Source: Rhizobium sp. CF122
GTDB taxonomy: Bacteria; Pseudomonadota; Alphaproteobacteria; Rhizobiales; Rhizobiaceae
Direction of reading: 5' to 3'
Length of the DNA: 64,000 nucleotides
Assembly (NCBI RefSeq): GCF_000282035.1
Contig: NZ_AKKA01000010.1
Coordinates: forward strand, 28,508-92,507
The translations under genes were made by a program, and so were the position numbers. Of this stretch, positions 8,435-16,121 are shown in pieces; the stretch's first letter is position 1; each line of letters begins with the position of its first letter. The notes beneath the pieces are model-generated. The model did no database searches. It saw only the letters and a program-made list of their open reading frames with translations, and was not told the DNA's origin.

Positions 8435-9295
8435 ATGGCTGAACTAGACCCGAACGACGCGCAACAGCGACTGAAGTCCTTCGACTTGCTGAAGAGGATG
8501 CTATCGACCTACGATTTCTCGAAGGTTGACGCGACGATGTCTCCGACAGAGACGATGGTCGGCCACAATTACTTTTGGGTCGGCGCCTCCGCTATGGAAG
8601 CCATCATAGCGTCGGTGCAGGCCAGCCAGCTTACAGAAGTCAGGACTATCCTCGATATGCCGTGTGGCCACGGCCGCGTGCTTCGTCACCTCGCGGCGAT
8701 GTTCCCGGACGCGACGATCGATGCCTGCGACCTTGATAAGGAAGGCGTTGAGTTTTGCGCCAAGGCATTCGGAGCTCGGCCCATTGTCTCGCATGAAGAT
8801 CTGACGGCTGTCGAATTCGATACCAAGTATGATCTGATCTGGATCGGCAGCCTGTTTACCCACACATCTCGCGATATCACCGAGAAGTGGCTGACCTTCC
8901 TGTCACGGCAATTGACAAGCGAAGGCATTATCGTCGCGACATTCCACGGGCGGTTTGCCCCAAAGCTGCACTATCACACGCCCTACATCGACGATGATAA
9001 GTGGGCGGTGATTATGGATGGGTACCTCAGGACGGGATACGGCTACGCCGACTATCAGAGCGGACAGTCGCATGATTTCATTGAGGGTAGCTATGGCCTG
9101 TCTGTAACCAGACCGAGCACGCTCCTCGAGATCGTCTTCAAAATCCCCGGCGTTCGCGTGCACCATTATAAGGAGCGTGGGTGGGGCAATAACCATGACA
9201 TCATCGCGTTTGGTCCGCCAGACTGGGATGACTCTACCTGGCCATCGGAAGAGCCGAAGCTAATCCCGCCGCCACCGGAACCGCCCGACACCTAA
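8435..9295 (+). CDS. Class I SAM-dependent methyltransferase
   Basis: 286-aa protein. Motif I is TILDMPCGHGRVLRHLAAMF (about residues 69-88), followed by ATIDACDLDKEGVEFC with the acidic residue that holds the SAM ribose, then FDTKYDLIWIGSLFTH and LTSEGIIVATFHGRF. The C-terminus has a proline-rich tail (IPPPPEPPDT). A neighbouring methyltransferase on the minus strand (6756-7529) is not closely similar. The gene lies between prophage lysis remnants and may be moron or cargo DNA. The substrate is not predictable from the sequence. Confidence 0.7.
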   Translation: MAELDPNDAQQRLKSFDLLKRMLSTYDFSKVDATMSPTETMVGHNYFWVGASAMEAIIASVQASQLTEVRTILDMPCGHGRVLRHLAAMFPDATIDACDLDKEGVEFCAKAFGARPIVSHEDLTAVEFDTKYDLIWIGSLFTHTSRDITEKWLTFLSRQLTSEGIIVATFHGRFAPKLHYHTPYIDDDKWAVIMDGYLRTGYGYADYQSGQSHDFIEGSYGLSVTRPSTLLEIVFKIPGVRVHHYKERGWGNNHDIIAFGPPDWDDSTWPSEEPKLIPPPPEPPDT

Positions 9296-9431
9296 GAAAA
9301 AATTACCGGAACGGCTGCGTGGAGCTGCCAAGTTGTGCTGCTCCAGGACTTGGCGCACCGATCCCTCAGACTAATAGACGCAAGACTCGCTTCCGCGGGC
9401 CTTTCCCTTTTCCAACAATCTGGAGCCCTTC

Positions 9432-9653
9432 ATGAAACTCATCGCTTAATGGCGACGGGGGCTTTTGTGCGCCTGGAGCATTCGTCTCGTCCTGCTGGCT
9501 GGCGCCTTGTCCGGTCTCGAGTTCGCCCTCACGTACCTTGACGGCTATCTGCCGATCCCACCTCGCACGTTCGCCGCTCTCTCGGGCCTGACGGTGGCCG
9601 CTGCCTTCGTCGCCCGCATCGTTGCCCAGAAGGATTTCGACAACGGCAAGTAA
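9432..9653 (+). pseudogene. Holin-like phage membrane protein with an in-frame stop
   Basis: ATG at 9432 starts MKLIA, then TAA at 9447-9449 interrupts. The same frame continues as WRRGLLCAWSIRLVLLAGAL and on through two membrane segments to ARIVAQKDFDNGK and a stop at 9653. The layout (basic WRR start, two helices, charged end, overlap with a lysozyme gene) is that of small holins in alphaproteobacterial prophages. Re-initiation at TTG/GTG codons near 9462-9465 could still make a protein of about 62 aa. Confidence 0.5.
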
Positions 9654-9840
9654 GAGAGCAAAAGCTGCCCATGCATCGGGGCTTGGTCTCGTAGCTTTGA
9701 CGGCGACCTATCTCACCGAACCGTGGGAGGATACCAAGAACCTTGTCTACTATGACCGCCTTGGGAAGGTCTGGACCGTCTGCACAGGCGAGACAAAGCG
9801 GCCCGACGCGACAAGCTCTTATTGGGATTGCGCTTTATGA
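9622..9840 (+). pseudogene. GH24 phage lysozyme N-terminal remnant
   Basis: The frame overlaps the end of the holin-like gene. It encodes KRAKAAHASGLGLVALTATY, then LTEPWEDTKNLVYYDRLGKV and VWTVCTGETK. This is the GH24 endolysin start, with the catalytic Glu of the (E)xWEG-type segment and the conserved TxCxGET. It stops after about 70 aa, whereas full enzymes are around 150-200 aa. Holin and lysozyme in overlapping frames is the usual lysis-cassette order, supporting a prophage origin for this stretch. Confidence 0.6.
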
Positions 9841-9891
9841 CTGACCGTCGCAATTGATTGTGTGATTTGATTCGGAATTTTGAGAGTGGAA

Positions 9892-10605
9892 ATGCGCGGT
9901 CTTCTGAATATCCTTCTTCTTGTCCTTATGCTCTTTGCCCTCGCTATCCTAGCTGTCAGCTCGTTCGTCGCCGGCGGCCTCATTCCGCTCTACTTCATCT
10001 TGGTATTCGTCGGCGCCGCGAAGCGTGAAGCTAAGGTCAAGACGAAGATCGAAGCGATGTTGATGCCTGACGAGAGCGTCGTGGCGAGCATCATCGAATA
10101 CCGTGCGATGGCACTCTTTCGGCGCCGTGTGTCCATCGTGATAACCACCAGCCGCATGATTTCTGTTCGCCGGAAAATTCTGGGTGGCTACCGCATGCTG
10201 GACAAGCAGTGGAAAGACCTCAGCAACGCTCAGATGGACGAGAACATCTTTCCCGCACTCTTCGGCACGTCGCTTTCCTTCTCGTTCCTGGAGCCTGAAG
10301 GTAGCAGCCTGGGGGTTGGCGGTGGAAGCCCCAAAGACGCGGCGGAGGTCTACAAATACGCTCAATCTCAAGAGCAGGCCTGGGCAGAGAAACGTCGTAT
10401 CCGTGGCATTGAAGAGAATCGATCGTTCGCAGGCGCTATCAACCTCGGCGGCCTGTTCCAGGCGGCAGGCGGCTCCTCAGAGGTGTCGCCGACGGATGCC
10501 ATCGCAAACGAGATCAACAGCGCGAAATCCCTGCTTGCCTCGGGCGTTATATCGGACTCCGAGTTCCAGGAGATCAAATCGAAGATTTTGAGCCGTCGGT
10601 TCTGA
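9892..10605 (+). CDS. Membrane-anchored PH-like protein with a C-terminal SHOCT domain
   Basis: 237 aa from ATG at 9892; an upstream in-frame TTG at 9880 is possible. Two hydrophobic segments occupy residues 4-40 (LLNILLLVLMLFALAILAVS and AGGLIPLYFILVFVG). A basic linker and a bacterial-PH-like beta-rich part follow (MLMPDESVVASIIEYRAMAL, VSIVITTSRMISVRRKILGG). After a glycine-rich linker comes a C-terminal short helical hairpin (INSAKSLLASGVISDSEFQE), which has the SHOCT signature of a hydrophobic hairpin with GxISxxEF. Proteins of this build are found near phage or membrane-stress genes, but the role is unknown. The gene is intact, unlike the lysis remnants before it. Confidence 0.6.
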   Translation: MRGLLNILLLVLMLFALAILAVSSFVAGGLIPLYFILVFVGAAKREAKVKTKIEAMLMPDESVVASIIEYRAMALFRRRVSIVITTSRMISVRRKILGGYRMLDKQWKDLSNAQMDENIFPALFGTSLSFSFLEPEGSSLGVGGGSPKDAAEVYKYAQSQEQAWAEKRRIRGIEENRSFAGAINLGGLFQAAGGSSEVSPTDAIANEINSAKSLLASGVISDSEFQEIKSKILSRRF

Positions 10606-10630
10606 GAGGCGGCGTGGGTACATCTCGCCT

Positions 10631-10819
10631 TTAGTGGAGGACATCCCACCAGTCCTTCTCTTGCGCTTCGTTCATGGTCTCCAGAGCCTCGATAATCTCG
10701 ATCAGCTTGGCAGCCGTCATCTCCTGAACTTCAGAGATTCCGTCCTCGCTGACAATCATGGCCGTCCAAGTACCATCAGAATACCGGAAAGCGAGGAATG
10801 CGGGTTCAGTGCGGTTCAT
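10631..10819 (-). CDS. Small acidic hypothetical protein (62 aa)
   Basis: Starts MNRTEPAFLAFRYSDGTWTA, then a predicted helix with Glu/Leu spacing (MTAAKLIEIIEALETMNEAQ), ending KDWWDVLH. GGAGAG lies about 8 bases upstream of the ATG on the minus strand. The amphipathic helix and acidic charge are protein-like. No family is recognised. Confidence 0.5.
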   Translation of the reverse strand: MNRTEPAFLAFRYSDGTWTAMIVSEDGISEVQEMTAAKLIEIIEALETMNEAQEKDWWDVLH

Positions 10820-11263
10820 AACTGTCTCTCCTTGTCAGGAGCAGTCCGCCCGACGAACGTCCACTCGCAAAAGTGCGGGTTGGCAACACAGGGAAACCCT
10901 GCAGTCGTGGCTGCGGGGTCGATCGTTGGCTCTGAGGGGCTTCAATTTCAAAGCGTGGTGGAAACTATCCGTATAGGCCTTTGGTTCCCGCGGGAAACCG
11001 TATAGCGTCGCCCACCAATTGGCTTCCTAGCCTCATCAGCCAGAGTTTTAATGAGAATGGTGGCGACAGCCTTTGCCGCAATTTGGCGCCGGGTAGCGGT
11101 GCGGTTCACCGCGATCGGCATCATGCTTTGCGTGGCAGCATGGCTATTCGTGTTATGGATTTGTCTCTGCCTGATGCCGTTCTGGATCAGACGGCCAGCC
11201 AGTCGCGCCGAGCGTCTCAGCGTCCGCCCGCAATCCACGTGATACGACTCTGCCACAAAAAGA
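10820..11263. other. Intergenic stretch, no confident gene
   Basis: No convincing gene. A 63-codon frame on the plus strand (11051-11242) encodes one hydrophobic segment (GIMLCVAAWLFVLWICLCLM), but it lacks a ribosome-binding site and is not called. Confidence 0.4.
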
Positions 11264-11287
11264 GCCCCGCATGGGCATTAGCGGGGC
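11264..11287 (-). terminator. Rho-independent terminator
   Basis: GCCCCGC (11264-11270) pairs perfectly with GCGGGGC (11281-11287) around a 10-nt loop. On the minus strand the stem is followed by TCTTTTTG, so it terminates the minus-strand gene at 11384-11593. Confidence 0.75.
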
Positions 11288-11383
11288 GAGGAAGAGTAAC
11301 GTTGAAAGGGAACGGCAGGGATGTCAGAACCTACCGTCTATTCGCACAACGCGGCCCGCCGCATTTCGTTCCGACCGACGGGG

Positions 11384-11593
11384 CTAGCGCATGGCGAGCG
11401 CGATCGACAGGCTCTCACGCGTCCGGAAACCGGCCTCCATCAGGTCAAAAGCCGTCGCGATTGCCGCCCGAGTGCACTCGCTTTCCGGGTCTATTTGATT
11501 TGTTTGGCACCATGCGTCGATGACGGACATGAGGACTTCAATCTCGTCGTCGTCCAGTGTGAATATAGGGAATTGTGTGGTGGCGTTCCCCAT
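11384..11593 (-). CDS. Small hypothetical protein (69 aa)
   Basis: Starts MGNATTQFPIFTLDDDEIEV, followed by helical sequence with CTRAAIATAFDLMEAGFRTR and RESLSIALAMR at the end. The acidic N-terminal segment, helix pattern and a strong downstream terminator on the same strand support a real gene. The function is unknown; I recognise no domain. Confidence 0.55.
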   Translation of the reverse strand: MGNATTQFPIFTLDDDEIEVLMSVIDAWCQTNQIDPESECTRAAIATAFDLMEAGFRTRESLSIALAMR

Positions 11594-11691
11594 AATGGCA
11601 AGAGCGAACAGACTCTCTTAATCGGACCGTGCCGTGCTTGGTCTAACGCCACATTATGCGGCTTATTCGCATGACGGTCGCTGAAAAGAAA

Positions 11692-11719
11692 AAGGCCGGA
11701 ACGGGGTCGCGCCGGCCTT
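11692..11719 (-). terminator. Rho-independent terminator-like hairpin
   Basis: AAGGCCGG (11692-11699) pairs with CCGGCCTT (11712-11719). On the minus strand a TTTTTCTTTTC run follows the stem. No convincing minus-strand gene lies between it and 11892, so the transcript it ends may be a small RNA or a lost small gene. I see nothing else in 11594-11892. Confidence 0.6.
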
Positions 11720-11892
11720 CCTCGATGCACTCTGCAACAGCTGCCAGTACCTCCGTGGTCAGTGTTGGAAATGCCGTGGGTCCAATCTAACGCGCACCGG
11801 ACTTGATTCAAGTTCAGCTTTTGGAGGAGCGATCCAGTCGCACGGGAACTCACCGCTTCGGCAACAGTTCTACCTGAAGAAGGAGAACAGCT

Positions 11893-12135
11893 ATGTCGTC
11901 TCAAACCCAGCGTATGCTTCATCTGCATTTCGAATACCTGGAGAGGACGCACGAGGGTTATCTTCTAACCGACGAACACAATCAGATGCTGGAAGCGATC
12001 CGGGACAGAAACGTTGATTTGGCCGACGAGCTGGCCCACGCCCATACCCGCCAGTTCCAGGATAACTTCATCAACTTCATGCGCGAGAACTACACAACCG
12101 ACGTGACGCTCGGCCCGCTTCGGGCAGCGCAGTAG
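11893..12135 (+). CDS. Stand-alone C-terminal half of a GntR-family FCD ligand domain
   Basis: 80 aa, with AGGAG at 11881-11885 placed 7 bases before ATG at 11893. The sequence from TDEHNQMLEAIRDRNVDLAD to AHAHTRQFQDNFINFMRENY matches the last helices of FCD-type GntR regulators (DEHxxMLxAIxxxDxxxA followed by a conserved His). There is no winged helix and no first half of the FCD domain. It may be a truncated gene that kept or gained a ribosome-binding site, or a small ligand-binding or dimer-poisoning protein. Most likely it is a remnant. Confidence 0.55.
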   Translation: MSSQTQRMLHLHFEYLERTHEGYLLTDEHNQMLEAIRDRNVDLADELAHAHTRQFQDNFINFMRENYTTDVTLGPLRAAQ

Positions 12136-12374
12136 TTGGGTGCCAGCAATAAACCCGCGTCCCGAGCGGTGACTGAGACCCGACGGACGCTCTGAACATT
12201 GCGCCTGGAAGGCTCTTCAGTCCGTGGGAAACGACCGCTCGCGACCGAAGCCGCATATCGAGCCGATCCCAAGGCTGGGAGCCGGACTGAAATGGGTGTG
12301 ACAGCGTATATTGAACGCATGAATGGAGCTACTGTTGGCGAACCCCAACCGGCATTCTTTCCCGAGCGCGCTAG

Positions 12375-12663
12375 GAGGTCCATTTTCTTTCCGAAGGACA
12401 TCTCTTTCAGGTCTACCATGCACTTTTCTCGGCTCAGCGGACGCTTGAGACGATAGCAGGTAGTCGCGCCGTAGATGGCGTCGCAGAATTCGAAATCGTC
12501 TGCGAAATACTCCATCGTCAGGTGGATCCAATATATGGCGTGTCGGCTACGACGTTTGTTCGGGCGCCGATCGACGTCATCAACCGCTTCAAGCATATTG
12601 CAACGAGACTGGCTTTTCCTATGGGGAAGCCCTGGACGAACTGATGCGCAAAGCCGGGATCTA
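12375..12663 (+). pseudogene. Frameshifted gene of unknown family
   Basis: From the stop at 12372 onward one frame gives well-formed protein sequence: HFLSEGHLFQVYHALFSAQR, then AEFEIVCEILHRQVDPIYGV and FVRAPIDVINRFKHIATRLA. At the T-run 12614-12617 the reading must shift by one base, after which SYGEALDELMRKAGI runs to a stop at 12663. One T lost from this run would explain the break. AGGAGG at 12373-12378 is present but no normal start codon follows in frame, so the 5' end is damaged too. I do not recognise the family. Confidence 0.4.
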
Positions 12664-12942
12664 GTTCTCGGGCGGCCATTGCTGCGCGCCATGCAGGACA
12701 CGAATTAACTCGACGTCGTCGGAAACCAGATAGGCGACGATATAGGGCATTCCGGACACCACCACTTCCCTTGTTTCCGACATTCGTCCGGTGCGGCCGG
12801 AGCCAGGAAAATCACGTAACCGTTCGACCTGGCGCTCAATTTCATCCCACATATCGAGAGCTGCCGAAGGATTATCCAAAGCAATGCGATCAACGATCCT
12901 GTCGAGATCAATGGCATAGGAATTACGCCTGATGATCCGCAT
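12661..12942 (-). CDS. ParE/RelE-superfamily toxin
   Basis: 93 aa. It starts MRIIRRNSYAIDLDRIVDRI and has the ParE-type helix pair (SAALDMWDEIERQVERLRDF), the turn PGSGRTGR and the strand-rich end (REVVVSGMPYIVAYLVSDDV, ELIRVLHGAQQWP). These are hallmarks of ParE-type toxins, most of which poison DNA gyrase; gyrase inhibition here is inferred. The gene lies 4 bases after the antitoxin stop on the same strand, the usual antitoxin-first order, and shares its operator. Its end meets the end of the frameshifted plus-strand gene at 12663. Confidence 0.8.
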   Translation of the reverse strand: MRIIRRNSYAIDLDRIVDRIALDNPSAALDMWDEIERQVERLRDFPGSGRTGRMSETREVVVSGMPYIVAYLVSDDVELIRVLHGAQQWPPEN

Positions 12943-12946
12943 CTAT

Positions 12947-13414
12947 TCAATGATCCTGCGCACCGATGCGGCGCTGTAGGTCCGCCCGCCTCAGCCGCGA
13001 CTTTTCTGCCCATTCATCCTCGGAAATTGCACGGTTCGAGCCATCCTCAATGCCATCCATCGCCTTTTGCACCTGGCTTCGGAACCATGCGTCGTGTTCG
13101 CCGGCCTCATGCAACTGGCGCTGGCGTTCCGCGGTGTCGGGCCGCTTCCGCTCTACAGCGGCCGGATCATGTTCGGTCATGTCGATTTCGAACCGCGCAA
13201 GCCCGAGCTCGTCGCGAACATAAGCGGCAGCCGTGTTCAGATTCCGCCAGATGCGCATGCGGCGGGACCTTTGAGCGGCAACCGCTCTTTCATTTGCCCC
13301 ATATTTTACAAGAACGGCAAAACCGCCCGGCTGGCCTAAAACGACGGCGCCGTTGAGGGCGTGAGCGATTGCGAGGTTTTTGACGGCCTTGCCATCGATA
13401 GTATCCGGCTGCAT
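12947..13414 (-). CDS. Antitoxin with a long N-terminal extension (ParD/PaaA-like end)
   Basis: 155 aa, upstream of the ParE-like toxin. The C-terminal third (HDAWFRSQVQKAMDGIEDGS, RAISEDEWAEKSRLRRADLQ) is the helical segment typical of antitoxins that wrap ParE toxins (WFRxxVxxAxxxxxxG...S.DEW). Before it come about 85 residues (GAVVLGQPGGFAVLVKYGAN, RRMRIWRNLNTAAAYVRDEL) that are not a standard ribbon-helix-helix and may form a different DNA-binding or protein-binding domain. Length is about twice that of common ParD proteins. The palindrome 13428-13448 just upstream fits autoregulation. Confidence 0.7.
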   Translation of the reverse strand: MQPDTIDGKAVKNLAIAHALNGAVVLGQPGGFAVLVKYGANERAVAAQRSRRMRIWRNLNTAAAYVRDELGLARFEIDMTEHDPAAVERKRPDTAERQRQLHEAGEHDAWFRSQVQKAMDGIEDGSNRAISEDEWAEKSRLRRADLQRRIGAQDH

Positions 13415-13427
13415 GACAATCCCTTCT

Positions 13428-13448
13428 GATAAAAGCGATGCGTTTATC
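13428..13448. promoter_or_regulatory. Dyad operator of the toxin-antitoxin operon
   Basis: GATAAA (13428-13433) and TTTATC (13443-13448) flank an inner GC-N3-GC dyad, giving a 21-bp near-palindrome that ends 14 bases upstream of the antitoxin ATG. Position and symmetry suggest binding by the antitoxin; not proven. Confidence 0.55.
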
Positions 13449-13640
13449 CACTATTCGCACAGTCCCGCCATTCTGGCAACCGCTTCGCCCCGATCTTCAT
13501 TCAAAAGCGCATGCGAAGTTTCCCGCGAGTGCGAGTGTTGCGATTTTTGCTGTGTTAGTGCCACGCCGGCCCGCTATAAATGCGGTGCGAACCGCGTTGA
13601 CTGCGGCCGACAACCTCTCTGGTGACGGCAATCGAACGGG

Positions 13641-13799
13641 ATGATCGATCATGAGAGAAATGCCGTCGGCAACACGGACCCTTGTACCAACCACGATGCC
13701 CTAGCCTTCTATGAAGCCCACGGCTTCCGCAAGGTTGGAAACCTCTTGTTCGAGTTTGAAGGCATCCGAGCCCGAATTTCGTTCTGGCGGCCGATGTAA
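13641..13799 (+). pseudogene. C-terminal fragment of a GNAT-type acetyltransferase
   Basis: A 52-codon frame whose second half reads DALAFYEAHGFRKVGNLLFE and ends ISFWRPM. Ala-x-x-FYExxGF is the conserved motif-B end of GNAT proteins, and the acetyl-CoA-binding motif A is absent. The codons before it (MIDHERNAVGNTDPC) look unrelated, so a larger gene has been truncated at its 5' side. 13800-14037 holds nothing I can support. Confidence 0.45.
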
Positions 13800-14037
13800 C
13801 TGCGCCTGAATGACCGGTCCTGGCACCACGTGGCCGATGGGATGTCCGCTAGCGGCCCGAGGACTAAGCCGCTCGCGCGGCTACTCACCGTCTGGGTTGA
13901 CGGCCGACATTCACCCTCGAAGTTTACAACGACAAATCGAACGCTGGTTCGACTTCTAATATGCGCCAAGGTACTATTTGCGCTTCCAGAATTCAGGCGC
14001 AGAATCCGCCGTCACGATTGTACTGGGGAGAAGAGCC

Positions 14038-15453
14038 ATGGACATAACAAAACGCGAGTTCACCAAAGGTTTGGTTCTTGCTGCGGGGTTTGCGGCGTTT
14101 GCCCCCGTGATAGCCAGGGCCGCGGAAGTCACTCCTGCAGATGCGCGCGCCATCGCGAAGGAGGCTTACGTCTACGGCTTCCCAATGGTGGACAGCTACC
14201 GCATTCAATACGCGTATTTCGTCGACACTAAGAATCCCGAGTATAAGGGACCGTGGAATGAGATCATCAACACTCCACGGGTCTACACCCCGGCGGACAC
14301 GGCGATCCAAACGCCAAACTCGGACACGCCCTACTCGTGGCTGGGCTTGGACCTGCGCACGGAACCCATGGTGCTCACCGTTCCACCGATTGAAAAGGAT
14401 CGCTATTTCAGCGTCCAGCTTATTGACGCCTACACCTTCAACTTCGCTTATATCGGTAGCCGGGCGACCGGCAACGATGGTGGCAGCTTCATCGTCGCCG
14501 GGCCAGCCTGGAAAGGCAAGACGCCCAAGGGCGTGAAGAAGGTTATCCGCTCCGAGACCGACTTTGTATGGGCGGCCTACCGCACACAACTTTTCAATCC
14601 AGACGATCTCGATAACGTCAAGAAAGTCCAGGCCGGATACAAGGCGGAGCCGCTGTCAAAATTCCTCGGCAAGCCCGCGCCAAAATCCGCGCCCGCCGTT
14701 GATTTCGTCAAGCCGCTTTCGCCAGACGAGGAGAAGACGTCGCCCGAGTTTTTCAACATCCTCAACTTCATCTTGCAATACTGTCCGACCGATCCTTCGG
14801 AAACCAAACTGATGAAGCGCTTTGCCAAGATCGGGGTTGGCGCTGGGAAGACGTTCGATGCGAGCAAGCTCTCGCCCGACATGAAAGCTGCTATCGAGCA
14901 GGGAATGGCGGACGCCTGGACTGAACTCGAGAAGCTCGAGAAGCAGAAAATCGATACTGGGGAAGTCACCTCGGGCGACCTCTTCGGTACGCGGAAGTAT
15001 CTAAAAAACAATTACCTCTACCGAATGGCTGGTGCAGTGCTCGGCATAGGGGGCAATTCGAAACAGGAGGCGATGTATCCAGTCTATGCGGTCGACGCTG
15101 ATGGACACAAGTTGGAGGGTTCCAACCGCTACACCATCCACTTCGCGCCGGGGCAACTGCCGCCTGTCAACGCGTTCTGGTCACTGACTATGTATGAGTT
15201 GCCAAAGAGCCTGCTCGTCGCCAATCCCATCAACCGCTACTTAATCAATTCACCAATGCTGCCGCAGTTGGAAAAAGACGCGGATGGAGGCGTGACTCTT
15301 TATATCCAGAACGAGTCGCCGGGCAAGGACAAGGAACCGAATTGGCTGCCTGCCCCGAATGGTCCCTTCATTGCTTTCATGCGGCTTTATTGGCCAAAGG
15401 AAGCAGCGCTTGACGGGACATGGAAGCATCCGCCGATGAAGCTGGCAACATAG
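14038..15453 (+). CDS. DUF1254/DUF1214 domain exported protein
   Basis: 471 aa from ATG at 14038, preceded by GGGGAGAAG; the longer frame from 13978 is not needed. The N-terminus (MDITKREFTKGLVLAAGFAA up to ARAAE) is an export signal resembling Tat signals but with KR instead of RR. The DUF1254 part follows (AIAKEAYVYGFPMVDSYRIQ, TPNSDTPYSWLGLDLRTEPM, DRYFSVQLIDAYTFNFAYIG). The DUF1214 part lies at the C-terminus (YTIHFAPGQLPPVNAFWSLT, NRYLINSP, YIQNESPG). Proteins of this pair of domains are common in soil alphaproteobacteria and lack a firm biochemical role. The gene appears monocistronic. Confidence 0.85.
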   Translation: MDITKREFTKGLVLAAGFAAFAPVIARAAEVTPADARAIAKEAYVYGFPMVDSYRIQYAYFVDTKNPEYKGPWNEIINTPRVYTPADTAIQTPNSDTPYSWLGLDLRTEPMVLTVPPIEKDRYFSVQLIDAYTFNFAYIGSRATGNDGGSFIVAGPAWKGKTPKGVKKVIRSETDFVWAAYRTQLFNPDDLDNVKKVQAGYKAEPLSKFLGKPAPKSAPAVDFVKPLSPDEEKTSPEFFNILNFILQYCPTDPSETKLMKRFAKIGVGAGKTFDASKLSPDMKAAIEQGMADAWTELEKLEKQKIDTGEVTSGDLFGTRKYLKNNYLYRMAGAVLGIGGNSKQEAMYPVYAVDADGHKLEGSNRYTIHFAPGQLPPVNAFWSLTMYELPKSLLVANPINRYLINSPMLPQLEKDADGGVTLYIQNESPGKDKEPNWLPAPNGPFIAFMRLYWPKEAALDGTWKHPPMKLAT

Positions 15454-16121
15454 GAAAGCTGATCGCGGAACCCAACGCCTTCCCGACGACCGCTAGTGGC
15501 GGATTGTGTTGAAAACACTCGGCATTGCCGGTGCTTGAGACACGAGATTCAATCCTCTGAGTGATTTGCGGGGCAGCAGGCGAATGATGGGATGTCAGGC
15601 GGCTCCGGCGCAGCTATTCTACGATTTCTGCCTCGATGATCACGTTCCTACAGACCATCTGCTGCGCGGGATTGACCGCCATCTCGACCTCGACAGCGTC
15701 CGAGTACAGCTGAAGCCGTTCTACAGCAGCCTCGAAAGTGGAGTGGATACCCGCTGCCAGTTCAGCGGACGTGACATCTCCTTACTGCGGTCTCAATGGC
15801 TCCTTTGACCGTGGATATTTCTCGGTTCCGGCTGATCATAAGTAGGGGGGCAGTATTGGGAAACAGACGCAATTCCCGGCCACATTGCTGTCGCCGTGGG
15901 GGCATTTGCTGATCCCGTCTTTCCGGCCCCCACTTATTCCGGCTGGGAAGCGCAACGGCATCGCTGGGTTGACCCGCTTCTTGCTGTGGCTATCCACCAT
16001 TCAGGTTGAGAACAACATTTAGTTTTCGGGCTCCGAGGCGCTACACAATAAGGCGGCTTATGGCCGCTTGTAGCGCAGAGCAACGAACGACTTAGGTAGC
16101 ATCAACTCTCGTTCTTCGTTG
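15454..16121. other. Gene-poor stretch with a transposase scrap
   Basis: Contains the IS1182-type fragment at 15584-15745 and otherwise short disrupted frames. I see no intact gene, RNA or repeat. Confidence 0.5.
15584..15745 (+). pseudogene. IS1182-family transposase N-terminal remnant
   Basis: From ATG at 15584 the frame reads MMGCQAAPAQLFYDFCLDDH, VPTDHLLRGIDRHLDLDSVR and LKPFYSSL. This is the N-terminus of IS1182/IS5-like transposases, which normally continue with GRPSIDPxLMIRMLIVGY. Here the frame turns into unrelated sequence straight after YSSL. No catalytic residues remain. Confidence 0.65.

Noticed and set aside
12090..12701. 203-codon minus-strand open frame
   Set aside because: It overlaps the toxin end and the GntR fragment and is antisense to the better plus-strand reading at 12375-12663.
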